Assembly: GCF_014651875.1 (NCBI RefSeq)
Contig: NZ_BMXS01000016.1
Coordinates: 50,588-114,587 of the forward strand
Length of the DNA stretch: 64,000 nucleotides
Reading direction: 5' to 3'
Source of the DNA: Litchfieldella qijiaojingensis
Lineage (GTDB): Bacteria; Pseudomonadota; Gammaproteobacteria; Pseudomonadales; Halomonadaceae
Position numbers and translations under genes: made by a program. Within the stretch, counting starts at the first letter, position 1, and each line of letters opens with the position of its first letter. Positions 56,856 through 64,000 of this stretch are shown here, one piece after another. The notes beneath the pieces are model-generated. The model saw only the letters and a list, made by a program, of their open reading frames with translations, ran no database searches and was not told the DNA's origin.

Positions 56856-58139
56856 TCAGGCTTCGGCGCGGCGGCGAAACAGCTCACGAAATACCGGATA
56901 GATGTCTCCCCCTTCGACGATCTGACGCATGGCGAAGCGGGACGGATATTCGGCAGCCACCGTCTCGTATTCCTCCCACAGCGCCTGATGGGCATGCGGG
57001 GTGATCTCCACATAGGTAAAATATTGCAGCCGCGGCATCAAGGAATCGAGCAACAGATCGCGACAGGTGGTGGAATCATCGTCCCAGTTGTCACCGTCCG
57101 AAGCCTGGGCCACGTAAAGGTTCCACTGAGATGGCGGATAACGGTCGGTGACGATCTCGTCGACCAGCGACAGGGCACTGGAAACGATGGTGCCGCCTGT
57201 TTCCCGTGAATAGAAGAACTCGTCTTCGTCAACCTCCTTGGCCGCCGTATGGTGACGCACGAAGACTAGTTCGACCTTTTCATAGTTGCGTTCGAGGAAC
57301 AAGTACAGCAACAGGAAGAAACGTTTGGCGATGTCCTTGTGTGACTGGGTCATGGAGCCGGAGACGTCCATCACGCAGAACATCACCGCCTTGTTGGACG
57401 GTTGAGGCTGATTGATCAGGTTGTTGTAGCGCAGGTCATAGGTATCGATGAACGGCACCGCTTCCAGCCGCTTCTCGAGACGTTCGATCTCGGCCCTGAG
57501 TTCGGCGATGCGCGACGGATTGCGCAGTACCGAATCCTTGCGCTCCTCGGCCTCCAGCGCTTCCTGAGCCTCGCGCAGGGCTCGCCGGATAGGCGCGCGC
57601 ATGGCGATGCGCCGGGCATAGGCTTCGCGCATGGAGCGCACGATATTGATGCGTGCCGGCACGCCGTCACGGGAAATCCCCGCCCGCACCGGGCGTACCT
57701 CCTCGAGGTCCAGCAACTGCTTGCGTTCCAGGTGCGGCAACTCCAGGCCATCGAAGACGAAGTCGAGAAACTCCTCGCGAGTCAGGCTGAAGGCGAACTC
57801 GTCCATCCCTTCGCCCTGATTCGACGCTCCGCCTTCTCCGGCGCCACCGCCACCGCCGCCGCCGCCGGGCCGCCGCAGGCGATCACCCTCGACGAACTCC
57901 TTGTTGCCGGGGCTGACGATACTGCGCTTGCCGCCCGGGCCGTGCTGGAACACCGGCTCGGAGATATCACGGGTCGGTATCGACACCTTCTCACCACGCT
58001 CCATATCGGTGATCGAGCGGCGATTGACCGCCTCCTCCACCGAGCGCTTGATATGTGTCCGGTAGCGGTCAAGAAAGCGCTGCCGGTTGACCGCGCTCTT
58101 GTTCTTGGCGTTGGCTCGTCGATCGATGAAATAGCTCAT
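56856..58139 (-). CDS. yeaH: DUF444/YeaH family von Willebrand factor A-like protein
   Basis: A 427-residue protein of the YeaH/YhbH family. It begins [20 protein letters not shown], has a glycine run near residue 90 (nine consecutive Gly) acting as a linker, and a C-terminal VWA-like domain with the metal-site motif MDVSGSMT. It is thought to work with the kinase PrkA encoded next to it. The ATG at 58139 has GGAGGG upstream; the longer frame has no family support. Confidence 0.92.
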   Translation of the reverse strand: MSYFIDRRANAKNKSAVNRQRFLDRYRTHIKRSVEEAVNRRSITDMERGEKVSIPTRDISEPVFQHGPGGKRSIVSPGNKEFVEGDRLRRPGGGGGGGGAGEGGASNQGEGMDEFAFSLTREEFLDFVFDGLELPHLERKQLLDLEEVRPVRAGISRDGVPARINIVRSMREAYARRIAMRAPIRRALREAQEALEAEERKDSVLRNPSRIAELRAEIERLEKRLEAVPFIDTYDLRYNNLINQPQPSNKAVMFCVMDVSGSMTQSHKDIAKRFFLLLYLFLERNYEKVELVFVRHHTAAKEVDEDEFFYSRETGGTIVSSALSLVDEIVTDRYPPSQWNLYVAQASDGDNWDDDSTTCRDLLLDSLMPRLQYFTYVEITPHAHQALWEEYETVAAEYPSRFAMRQIVEGGDIYPVFRELFRRRAEA

Positions 58140-58193
58140 GCTTCCCTCCGGGGGCATATGCCGACTGCAGGCCAAACCCCTTGGTCCGGGACG

Positions 58194-60116
58194 TCATTGC
58201 GACTTGCGTACGCGCAGGTACCACTCGGACAGCAGTCGAACCTGTTTTTCGGTATATCCGCGATCGACCATCCGCGCCACGAAATCCTCGTGCTTCTTCT
58301 GGTCCGCCGCCGAAGCCTTGGCGTTGAAGGAGATCACCGGCAACAGCTCCTCGGTGTTGGCGAACATCTTCTGCTCGATCACACCCCGGAGCTTCTCGTA
58401 GGACTGCCAGCTCGGGTTCATGCCGTTGTTCTGGGCACGCGCCCGCAGCACGAAGTTGACCACCTCGTGACGGAAGTCCTTGGGGTTGGAGATGCCGGCC
58501 GGCTTCTCGATCTTCTCCAGTTCCTCGTTGAGGGCCTGACGGTTGAACAGCTCCCCTGTCTCGGGGTCGCGATACTCCTGGTCCTGGATCCAGAAATCGG
58601 CATAGGTGACATAGCGATCGAAAATGTTCTGACCGTACTCGGAGTAGGATTCGAGATAGGCGGTCTGGATCTCCTTGCCGATGAAATCGACATAGCGCGG
58701 CGCCAGAAACTCCTTGATGAAGCGCAGGTAGCGCTCGAAGGTATCCTTGGGCAGTTGCTCCTGCTCCAGGCGCTGCTCCAGCACGTACAGCAAGTGCACC
58801 GGGTTGGCGGCGATCTCGTGGTTGTCGAAGTTGAACACCTTGGACAGGATCTTGAAGGCGAAACGTGTCGACAGACCGTCCATGCCTTCGTCGACCCCAG
58901 CGGCGTCGCGATACTCCTGGATCGACTTGGCCTTGGGGTCGGTATCCTTGAGATTCTCGCCGTCATAGACGCGCATTTTCGAATAGATGCTGGAGTTCTC
59001 GGGCTCCTTGAGCCTAGACAGCACGGAGAACTGCGCCAGCATGCGCAGCGTGTCCGGTGCGCAGGGAGCTTCCGAGAGCGAGGAGTGTTCGAGCAACTTC
59101 TTGTAGATCTTGATCTCTTCGGTGACTCGCAGGCAGTACGGCACCTTGACGATATAGACGCGGTCGAGGAACGCCTCGTTGTTGCGGTTGTTGCGGAACG
59201 TCTGCCACTCGCTCTCGTTGGAGTGAGCCAGCACGATACCGTCAAACGGGATCGCCCCCATGCCCTCGGTGGGGTTGTAGTTGCCCTCCTGGGTCGCGGT
59301 CAGGAGCGGATGCAGCACCTTGATCGGCGCCTTGAACATCTCGATGAATTCCATCAGACCCTGGTTGGCCTTGCACAGCCCACCCGAGAAGCTGTAGGCA
59401 TCGGGATCGTCCTGGGCGAACATCTCGAGCTTGCGTATGTCGACCTTACCGACCAGCGAGGAGATATCCTGGTTGTTCTCGTCACCCGGCTCGGTCTTGG
59501 AAATGGCGATCTGGTTGAGACGCGAAGGGTACAGGCGCACCACGCGAAACTGCGAGATATCGCCACCGTACTCCTTGAGACGTTTGGCGGCCCAGGGAGA
59601 CATGACACTCTTCAGGTGGCGACGTGGGATGTTGTACTCCTTCTCAAGCAGTTCGCCGTCCTCCTCTGGCGAGAATAAGCCAAGCGGTGATTCACACACC
59701 GGCGACCCCTTGATGGCATAGAAGGGCACACGCTCCATCAATAGCTTGAGCCGTTCGGCCAACGACGACTTGCCGCCCCCCACCGGGCCCAGCAGATACA
59801 GGATCTGCTTCCTCTCCTCCAAGCCCTGGGCGGCATGACGGAAGTAGGCGACGATCTGCTCGATGGCCTCCTCCATGCCGTAGAACTCGGAAAACGCCGG
59901 GTAGCGCCGGATCAACTTGTTGGAGAAGATCCGTGACAGCCGAGGATCCTTAGCGGTATCGATCACCTCGGGCTCGCCAATCGCCTCCAGTATGCGCTCG
60001 GCGGCCGAGGCATAGGCCGATGGCTCGCTGCGACACAGCTCCAGATACTCCTGCAAGCTCATCTCTTCCTGCTGAGCCTGTTCGTAGCGGTTCTGGATAT
60101 GATCGAAGATGCTCAT
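58194..60116 (-). CDS. prkA: PrkA/YeaG family serine protein kinase
   Basis: A 640-residue AAA+-like protein with Walker A GPVGGGKS near residue 113, Walker B-like segment in FDGIVLAHSNESEW, and a C-terminal kinase-like domain. E. coli YeaG affects stationary-phase and nitrogen-starvation survival; Bacillus PrkA also has Lon-like protease activity. The TAAGGAGG site five bases before the ATG is strong, so the protein is probably made well when the operon is on. It leads prkA-yeaH-spoVR. Confidence 0.94.
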   Translation of the reverse strand: MSIFDHIQNRYEQAQQEEMSLQEYLELCRSEPSAYASAAERILEAIGEPEVIDTAKDPRLSRIFSNKLIRRYPAFSEFYGMEEAIEQIVAYFRHAAQGLEERKQILYLLGPVGGGKSSLAERLKLLMERVPFYAIKGSPVCESPLGLFSPEEDGELLEKEYNIPRRHLKSVMSPWAAKRLKEYGGDISQFRVVRLYPSRLNQIAISKTEPGDENNQDISSLVGKVDIRKLEMFAQDDPDAYSFSGGLCKANQGLMEFIEMFKAPIKVLHPLLTATQEGNYNPTEGMGAIPFDGIVLAHSNESEWQTFRNNRNNEAFLDRVYIVKVPYCLRVTEEIKIYKKLLEHSSLSEAPCAPDTLRMLAQFSVLSRLKEPENSSIYSKMRVYDGENLKDTDPKAKSIQEYRDAAGVDEGMDGLSTRFAFKILSKVFNFDNHEIAANPVHLLYVLEQRLEQEQLPKDTFERYLRFIKEFLAPRYVDFIGKEIQTAYLESYSEYGQNIFDRYVTYADFWIQDQEYRDPETGELFNRQALNEELEKIEKPAGISNPKDFRHEVVNFVLRARAQNNGMNPSWQSYEKLRGVIEQKMFANTEELLPVISFNAKASAADQKKHEDFVARMVDRGYTEKQVRLLSEWYLRVRKSQ

Positions 60117-60228
60117 TGAAGCCTCCTTAAGCGCAACTCCCCGGCCTGAAAACGGATATCAAGATTGCCGAGGTGGCGTATCTATCAGCGTAGACAGATT
60201 TAATGGCCGAAGGTTGGTCAAGCTTTTC

Positions 60229-60254
60229 AACGCAACGCATGAACGCAACGCACG
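60229..60254 (+). repeat. 13-bp tandem duplication upstream of prkA
   Basis: AACGCAACGCATG (60229-60241) is followed directly by AACGCAACGCACG (60242-60254), one mismatch. It lies 112 bp upstream of the prkA start. The 262 bp between prkA and the aldolase remnant otherwise hold no gene that I can support, and no clear promoter. Confidence 0.6.
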
Positions 60255-60378
60255 AATGCCCGCCATCTACCCATGAGAGCGGTGCAGCGTCACAAGGTTC
60301 GTTGAATCTTTTTCTGTTTTGAACGCAAGATCGAGCAGCACCGCTCCGGCCATGTTAACCGCTTGCGGTGCCACCGCG

Positions 60379-60636
60379 TCAAAGTGAGGCCAGCGACTCG
60401 TGGATATCGGCCAGCAAGGCATCCAGCAGTTCGGTAGTGGTGTTCCAAGCACACACGAAACGCACACCACCGGCTCCGATAAAGGTATAGAAGGTCCAGC
60501 CACGTTCGCGCAACTGTTCGATGGCGGCCGGCGGCAGACTGACGAAGACACTGTTGGCCTGGGTCGGAAACATCGCCTCCACCCCGGGCAGGCCGACCAG
60601 CCCTTCGGCCAGATAGCGGGCCATGGGAAACGACAC
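60379..60636 (-). pseudogene. ltaE: Truncated low-specificity L-threonine aldolase (C-terminal remnant)
   Basis: An 85-codon frame encodes the C-terminal domain of a threonine aldolase: ARYLAEGLVGLPGVEAMFPT, NSVFVSLPPAAIEQLRERGW and GGVRFVCAWNTTTELLDALL. The full enzyme has about 340 residues, so the N-terminal three quarters, with the PLP lysine, is missing. Upstream the frame runs into a short hairpin and then the end of fadH 51 bp away, leaving no room for the rest. It has no ribosome site and is probably non-functional. Confidence 0.85.
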
Positions 60637-60654
60637 AAATCCTGTGTCGTTCCC
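60625..60654. other. Inverted repeat at the truncation edge of the threonine aldolase remnant
   Basis: ACGACACA (60630-60637) and TGTGTCGT (60643-60650) pair across a 5-base loop, and flanking GGGAA/TTCCC extends the stem past one unpaired base. It lies exactly where similarity to the aldolase ends, so it may mark the deletion junction. It could also act as the fadH terminator, although no T-tract follows. Confidence 0.55.
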
Positions 60655-60687
60655 AGTCTATCATCGTCTTACGCCAGGATGGTGAGT

Positions 60688-62700
60688 TCAAAGCGAAGCG
60701 GCCAGGCGGGCCCCCTGGTCGATGGCACGCTTGGCATCGAGTTCCGCCGCCTCATCGGCACCGCCGATCACGTGCACTGCGACACCGGCTGCGTGCAGCG
60801 GCTCGAGCAGATCGCGCACCGGCTCCTGTCCGGCACAGATCACGATGCTGTCGACCTCGAGCCGACGCGGTTCGCCATCGACACGGATATGCAGACCATC
60901 GTCGTCGACCCCCATGTACTCGCAACCCGCCACGGTCTCGACGCCACGGTGCCTGAGCGAAGCACGATGCACCCAGCCGGTGGTCCTGCCCAATCCCTTG
61001 CCGGGCTTACTGGTCTTGCGTTGCAGCAGAAACACTTGGCGCGGCGTCTTGGGGCGAGTCGGTGCTTTCAGGCCACCGCGTTCCGCCACGCTCAGATCCA
61101 CCCCCCACTCATCGCACCAGGCCCGGGTATCCAGGGCCGGATGACCGGCATGGGTCAACAATTCGGCAACATCGAAGCCAATGCCCCCGGCACCGACGAT
61201 CGCCACCCGACGACCGACCCGCTCGGGATGCACGATGGCCATCGAATAGCTCATCACCTTAGGGTGATCGATCCCCGGCAGGTCTAGCTCGCGCGGCCGC
61301 ACTCCCGTCGCCAGCACCACCGCATCGAAGCCCCCTAGAGTATGCACATCGACATCGGTATTAAGGCGCACTGCCACCTCGTGCTTGTCGAGCATTGCCT
61401 TGTAATAGCGCAGGGTCTCGTCGAACTCTTCCTTGCCTGGGATCCTGCGTGCGTAATTGAACTGGCCACCCAACGTACCGGTACGTTCGAACAGCGTTAC
61501 CCGATGCCCGCGACTGGCGGCGGTCACGGCGGTGGCCAGGCCGGCTGGCCCGCCCCCGACCACGGCGATATCCTTCGGCTCTTCGGCCGGTGCAATGACC
61601 AGCTCCGTCTCGTGACATGCACGCGGGTTGACCAGGCACGAGGCCAACTTGCCCTGGAAGGTATGGTCAAGACAGGCCTGGTTGCAGGCGATGCAGGTAT
61701 TGATCTCCCGCTCCCGCCCTTCGCGTGCCTTGGCGACCCACTCAGGATCGGCCAAAAACGGCCTGGCCATCGACACCATGTCGGCATGCCCCTCGGCAAG
61801 TACTCTCTCGGCGACTTCTGGCATATTGATGCGGTTGGTGGTGATCAAGGGGATCGAGAGTTCCGCCTTCATGCGGTGGGTCACCTCGGTGAAGGCCGCC
61901 CGCGGCACGCTGGTGACGATGGTTGGCACCCGCGCCTCGTGCCAACCGATTCCTGTGTTGATCAGGTTGGCGCCGGCAGCCTCGATGGCACGACCCAAGG
62001 CCACCACTTCCCGCCACGAACTGCCCTCTTCGACCAGATCGAGCATCGACAGCCGGAAGATCACCAGGAAATCGGGACCAAGTGCCTCGCGGATTCGCCC
62101 GACGACCTCCACCGCAAAGCGGATGCGGTTCTCGAACGTCCCTCCCCAGGCATCATCGCGGTGATTCGTGCGCGTGCATATGAACTGGTTGATCAGATAG
62201 CCTTCCGAGCCCATTACCTCGACACCGTCGTAACCCGCCTCACGGGCGAGTTGCGCGCAGCGCACGTAGTCGGCGATCTGCGCCTCGACCTCATCGGAGG
62301 TCAGTTCATGCGGCATATGGGCGTTGATCGGCGCACGAATCGCCGAGGGCGCCACCAGTTCGGGCGAATAGGCATAGCGACCGGCATGCAGAATCTGCAG
62401 ACAGATTCGACCCTCCTCGGCATGCACGGCCTCGGTGACCTGGCGATGCTGCGCGGCCTCCTCGGCGGAGGTCAATTTGGCCGCGCCCTGGAACACCGCC
62501 CCTTCGGGGTTGGGTGCAATGCCGCCGGTGACGATCAGCCCCACCCCGGCCCGGGCACGCTCGGCATAGAACGCTGCCAGCCGGGAAAAGCCATTGGGAG
62601 CCTCTTCCAGGTTGGTGTGCATGGAACCCATCAGAATCCGGTTGGGCAGTGTCATGCTGCCTAGATCCAGCGGGCGGAACAGGTGGGGATAACGGGTCAC
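60688..62700 (-). CDS. fadH: NADPH-dependent 2,4-dienoyl-CoA reductase (FadH-type)
   Basis: FadH reduces 2,4-dienoyl-CoA during oxidation of polyunsaturated fatty acids. The 670-residue product has an old-yellow-enzyme barrel (FRPLDLGSMTLPNRILMGSM; HAGRY; GYDGVEVMGSEGYLINQF), a 4Fe-4S cysteine cluster in CIACNQACLDHTFQGKLASC, an FAD-binding domain (IAVVGGGPAGLATAVTAASR) and an NADPH domain (VAIVGAGGIGFDVAELL). The start is a GTG at 62700 with GAGGAC six to seven bases upstream. It stands alone without other beta-oxidation genes. Confidence 0.93.
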   Translation of the reverse strand: MTRYPHLFRPLDLGSMTLPNRILMGSMHTNLEEAPNGFSRLAAFYAERARAGVGLIVTGGIAPNPEGAVFQGAAKLTSAEEAAQHRQVTEAVHAEEGRICLQILHAGRYAYSPELVAPSAIRAPINAHMPHELTSDEVEAQIADYVRCAQLAREAGYDGVEVMGSEGYLINQFICTRTNHRDDAWGGTFENRIRFAVEVVGRIREALGPDFLVIFRLSMLDLVEEGSSWREVVALGRAIEAAGANLINTGIGWHEARVPTIVTSVPRAAFTEVTHRMKAELSIPLITTNRINMPEVAERVLAEGHADMVSMARPFLADPEWVAKAREGREREINTCIACNQACLDHTFQGKLASCLVNPRACHETELVIAPAEEPKDIAVVGGGPAGLATAVTAASRGHRVTLFERTGTLGGQFNYARRIPGKEEFDETLRYYKAMLDKHEVAVRLNTDVDVHTLGGFDAVVLATGVRPRELDLPGIDHPKVMSYSMAIVHPERVGRRVAIVGAGGIGFDVAELLTHAGHPALDTRAWCDEWGVDLSVAERGGLKAPTRPKTPRQVFLLQRKTSKPGKGLGRTTGWVHRASLRHRGVETVAGCEYMGVDDDGLHIRVDGEPRRLEVDSIVICAGQEPVRDLLEPLHAAGVAVHVIGGADEAAELDAKRAIDQGARLAASL

Positions 62701-62804
62701 GGGACGTCCTCGCTTGCACCATATCGGCCAAATTCAAACTACCGTATGACAGTGTAGTCAAGCCTGCAAGATGAGCCATCCCGACCAAGGGCGTATAACG
62801 AAAG

Positions 62805-62856
62805 ACCCCGAGCCAAGTCAGGCAGTGTTTTGACACTGCCTGACTTGGCTCGGGGT
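62805..62856. repeat. 24-bp perfect inverted repeat with a 4-base loop
   Basis: Arms at 62805-62828 and 62833-62856 are exact inverse copies (ACCCCGAGCC...CAGTGT) separated by TTTG. It lies between divergent fadH and abiEi, so it cannot be the terminator of either. On the minus strand it is followed by TCTTTCGTT, which is terminator-like for a gene that no longer exists. A small mobile element remnant is another option. Confidence 0.85.
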
Positions 62857-62911
62857 TGCCACTTCACAATGCTATGCCATTTACGCTGTCAAAAGCGGGT
62901 CTTTGCTTGTC

Positions 62912-62964
62912 TTGCCCGACACCAAGTGGACAGATACACTATCTATATATAGTTTAGGTGTCCA
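62912..62964 (+). promoter_or_regulatory. abiE promoter and candidate AbiEi operator
   Basis: TTGCCC (62912-62917) and TACACT (62935-62940) are spaced 17 bp. Inverted arms TGGACA (62927-62932) and TGTCCA (62959-62964) bracket the -10 and a palindromic AT-rich core (ACTATCTATATATAGT). AbiEi antitoxins are known to repress their own promoter by binding inverted repeats, so this is a likely operator. Confidence 0.6.
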
Positions 62965-62967
62965 TTT

Positions 62968-63504
62968 ATGAAAATGAATGACGCTCGTCAGCAGTTTGAT
63001 GCCTGGGACAGTCGGGAGCGATATGTCTTCACTCATCGGGACCTGCACAAGCTATTTCCCCAGGACAGTCCAAAAACGTTGCAGGAAGGCATCAACCGCC
63101 TTCGCCGGCAGGGCCTGCTCGAAAGCGCAACGCGTGGCGTGTATGTATATAAGCAGTCCCGTCACCGGGATGCCTACCTGCTGGAGCGTATTGCCAGCGC
63201 CATGCGACGCGGCGAGTACAACTATGTGAGCCTGGAGTCAGCGCTGTCGGAATATGGGGTCATCTCACAAATCCCTGTCGACCGGCTCACGGTCATGACA
63301 ACCGGTCGCAAAGGCGTTTACCGAACCCCCTACGGCACCATTGAATTTACCCACACAAGTCGTTCGTTGGGAGACCTCCTGTCACGCATGCGCGACATCG
63401 GGCGCCCGTTGCGCTTCGCGACGCTCGAAGCAGCATGGGCCGATCTAAAACGCGTGGGACGTAATACCCACCTGGTCGACATGGAGGCATTGAATGAAGA
63501 TTGA
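62968..63504 (+). CDS. abiEi: AbiEi-family antitoxin (type IV toxin-antitoxin)
   Basis: A 178-residue antitoxin with an N-terminal winged helix (VFTHRDLHKLFPQDSPKTLQ; LRRQGLLESATRGVYVY) and a C-terminal domain with YNYVSLESALSEYGVISQIP and RFATLEAAWADLKRVGR. AbiEi counters the AbiEii nucleotidyltransferase without direct complex formation and autoregulates. The ATG at 62968 has a weak site; a second ATG two codons on is possible. Its end overlaps abiEii by 11 bp. Base composition near the promoter is more AT-rich than neighbours, suggesting transfer. Confidence 0.87.
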   Translation: MKMNDARQQFDAWDSRERYVFTHRDLHKLFPQDSPKTLQEGINRLRRQGLLESATRGVYVYKQSRHRDAYLLERIASAMRRGEYNYVSLESALSEYGVISQIPVDRLTVMTTGRKGVYRTPYGTIEFTHTSRSLGDLLSRMRDIGRPLRFATLEAAWADLKRVGRNTHLVDMEALNED

Positions 63505-63872
63505 GCGGGCAAACTTCGATGAGCTCGTAGCACAAGCCATGCAAGAGCCTAGTCGTCAGGCCATGCGCCCGGTGATCATGAAGGAACTGCTTCACTTGGA
63601 CATCTTGTACTCTCTGGATCGCGAAGGGCTCCTGGATGGACTGACCTTTCAGGGAGGAACCTCGCTGCGGCTATGCCAAGGGTCACCAAGATACAGCGAG
63701 GACCTCGATTTTGCAGGTGACTGGAGTTTCCATAGCCAGGATGCCGCACGCATCAAGGAGTGTATCGAGGAGTACGTCACCAGGCGGTACAACCTTGAGG
63801 TGAACGTCAAGGAGCCCTCAGAGCTTCGCAGAGATCCAGTATATGCCGAAATCCGCGTCGACAAATGGCAAG
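63494..63872 (+). pseudogene. abiEii: AbiEii-family nucleotidyltransferase toxin, apparently interrupted by an insertion sequence
   Basis: The first 126 codons match AbiEii toxins: LLHLDILYSLDREGLLDGLT, the nucleotidyltransferase motif FQGGTSLRLCQGSPRYSEDLDF with its DLD metal aspartates, and YAEIRVDKWQ. Full toxins have about 300 residues. Just after VDKWQ the family pattern stops and the sequence takes on the features of an IS21-like end. The frame stays open by chance to the window edge but no longer looks like AbiEii. The rest may lie beyond the element outside the window. Confidence 0.75.
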
Positions 63873-64000
63873 TGTATAGAGCGACAATTACTCTGGCCGG
63901 TGGACGACAACTATTTTGGCCGGCTGCCCTAAGCTTGACCGCTTGTCCCGACCCACCAGGGAGCCGGTATGGCGGTCACCAGCCAGCAGGTCACGATCTA
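63873..64000 (+). mobile_element. Left end of an IS21-like insertion sequence (continues past window)
   Basis: The presumed end begins TGTATAGAGCGACAATTA, with the 5'-TG of IS21-family ends. Two subterminal direct repeats follow, CGACAATTACTCTGGCCGG (63882-63900) and CGACAACTATTTTGGCCGG (63905-63923), 23 bp apart; multiple terminal repeats are typical of this family. A transposase-like start codon with a good ribosome site follows at 63969. The exact boundary is inferred from where AbiEii similarity ends. Confidence 0.65.
63969..64000 (+). CDS. istA: Start of probable IstA transposase (cut by window)
   Basis: ATG at 63969 is preceded by AGGGAG five bases upstream and encodes MAVTSQQVTI before the window ends. 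The position, about 95 bp inside the element end and after the terminal repeats, and the N-terminal sequence both resemble IS21-family IstA proteins. Only ten residues are visible, so the family call depends mainly on context. Confidence 0.5.
   Translation, partial: MAVTSQQVTI

Noticed and set aside
55441..56901. Plus-strand open frame of 486 codons opposite spoVR
   Set aside because: Antisense shadow; the SpoVR protein on the other strand is unmistakable.
57402..59678. Long plus-strand open frame of 758 codons opposite prkA and yeaH
   Set aside because: It is antisense to two well-supported genes, has no recognisable domain and reflects the GC-rich third-position pattern of the real genes.

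Overview
The window looks like the chromosome of a halophilic gammaproteobacterium of the Halomonadaceae (Halomonas/Chromohalobacter type). This is inferred from high-GC coding, gammaproteobacterial housekeeping order (lptD-surA-pdxA-rsmA-apaG-apaH; rnr-rlmB-rpsF-rpsR-DUF2232-rplI plus dnaB), two complete Mrp cation/proton antiporter operons, a HiPIP, a PHA regulator and a DUF6482-like protein. No 16S rRNA is present, so the genus is an inference.

Layout. 0-7.3 kb (minus): a rhodanese cut by the window edge, then the LptD/SurA outer-membrane assembly operon. 7.4-12 kb: AmgK-MurU peptidoglycan recycling pair, an OsmC-like protein, SpeD, then Coq7 and a HIT protein. 12.1-21.2 kb: a polyol/pentitol catabolic operon with a sugar ABC transporter, a zinc polyol dehydrogenase, an FGGY kinase, an L-xylulose-reductase-like SDR and a transaldolase. 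A LacI-type operator precedes it, and a LacI regulator lies at the far end on the opposite strand behind purD and prkB. 22-26 kb: prkB, purD, PHA repressor, rsmE, mltB.

26.1-38.1 kb: two divergent Mrp antiporter operons, one with seven separate subunits and one with subunits A and B fused. 38.2-41.6 kb: hemH, two small proteins, dnaB. 41.7-47.1 kb: a D-galactonate cluster (dgoR-dgoD-dgoK-dgoA plus a LamB/ScrY-like porin) placed between rplI and dnaB, which are neighbours in related genomes. 47.1-53.3 kb: rplI, DUF2232, rpsR, rpsF, rlmB, rnr and three identical tRNA-Leu(CAG) genes. 53.4-60.1 kb: a membrane-anchored nuclease, a stand-alone Lrp ligand domain, a Tat-exported HiPIP, and the spoVR-yeaH-prkA stress operon.

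60.3-64 kb is the least settled region. It holds a truncated threonine aldolase remnant, a 2,4-dienoyl-CoA reductase, a 24-bp perfect inverted repeat of unknown origin, and an AbiE toxin-antitoxin pair whose toxin gene appears to be split by the left end of an IS21-like element running off the window.

Three intergenic arrays with 7-bp periodicity (near speD, hemH and rlmB/rpsF) share a GAAG-type heptad; one seems to extend into the end of rlmB. The best leads are these arrays, the polyol operon of uncertain substrate, the paired operators at the dgoR and porin promoters, and the disrupted AbiE locus. I found no CRISPR array and no clearly unprecedented multi-gene system.
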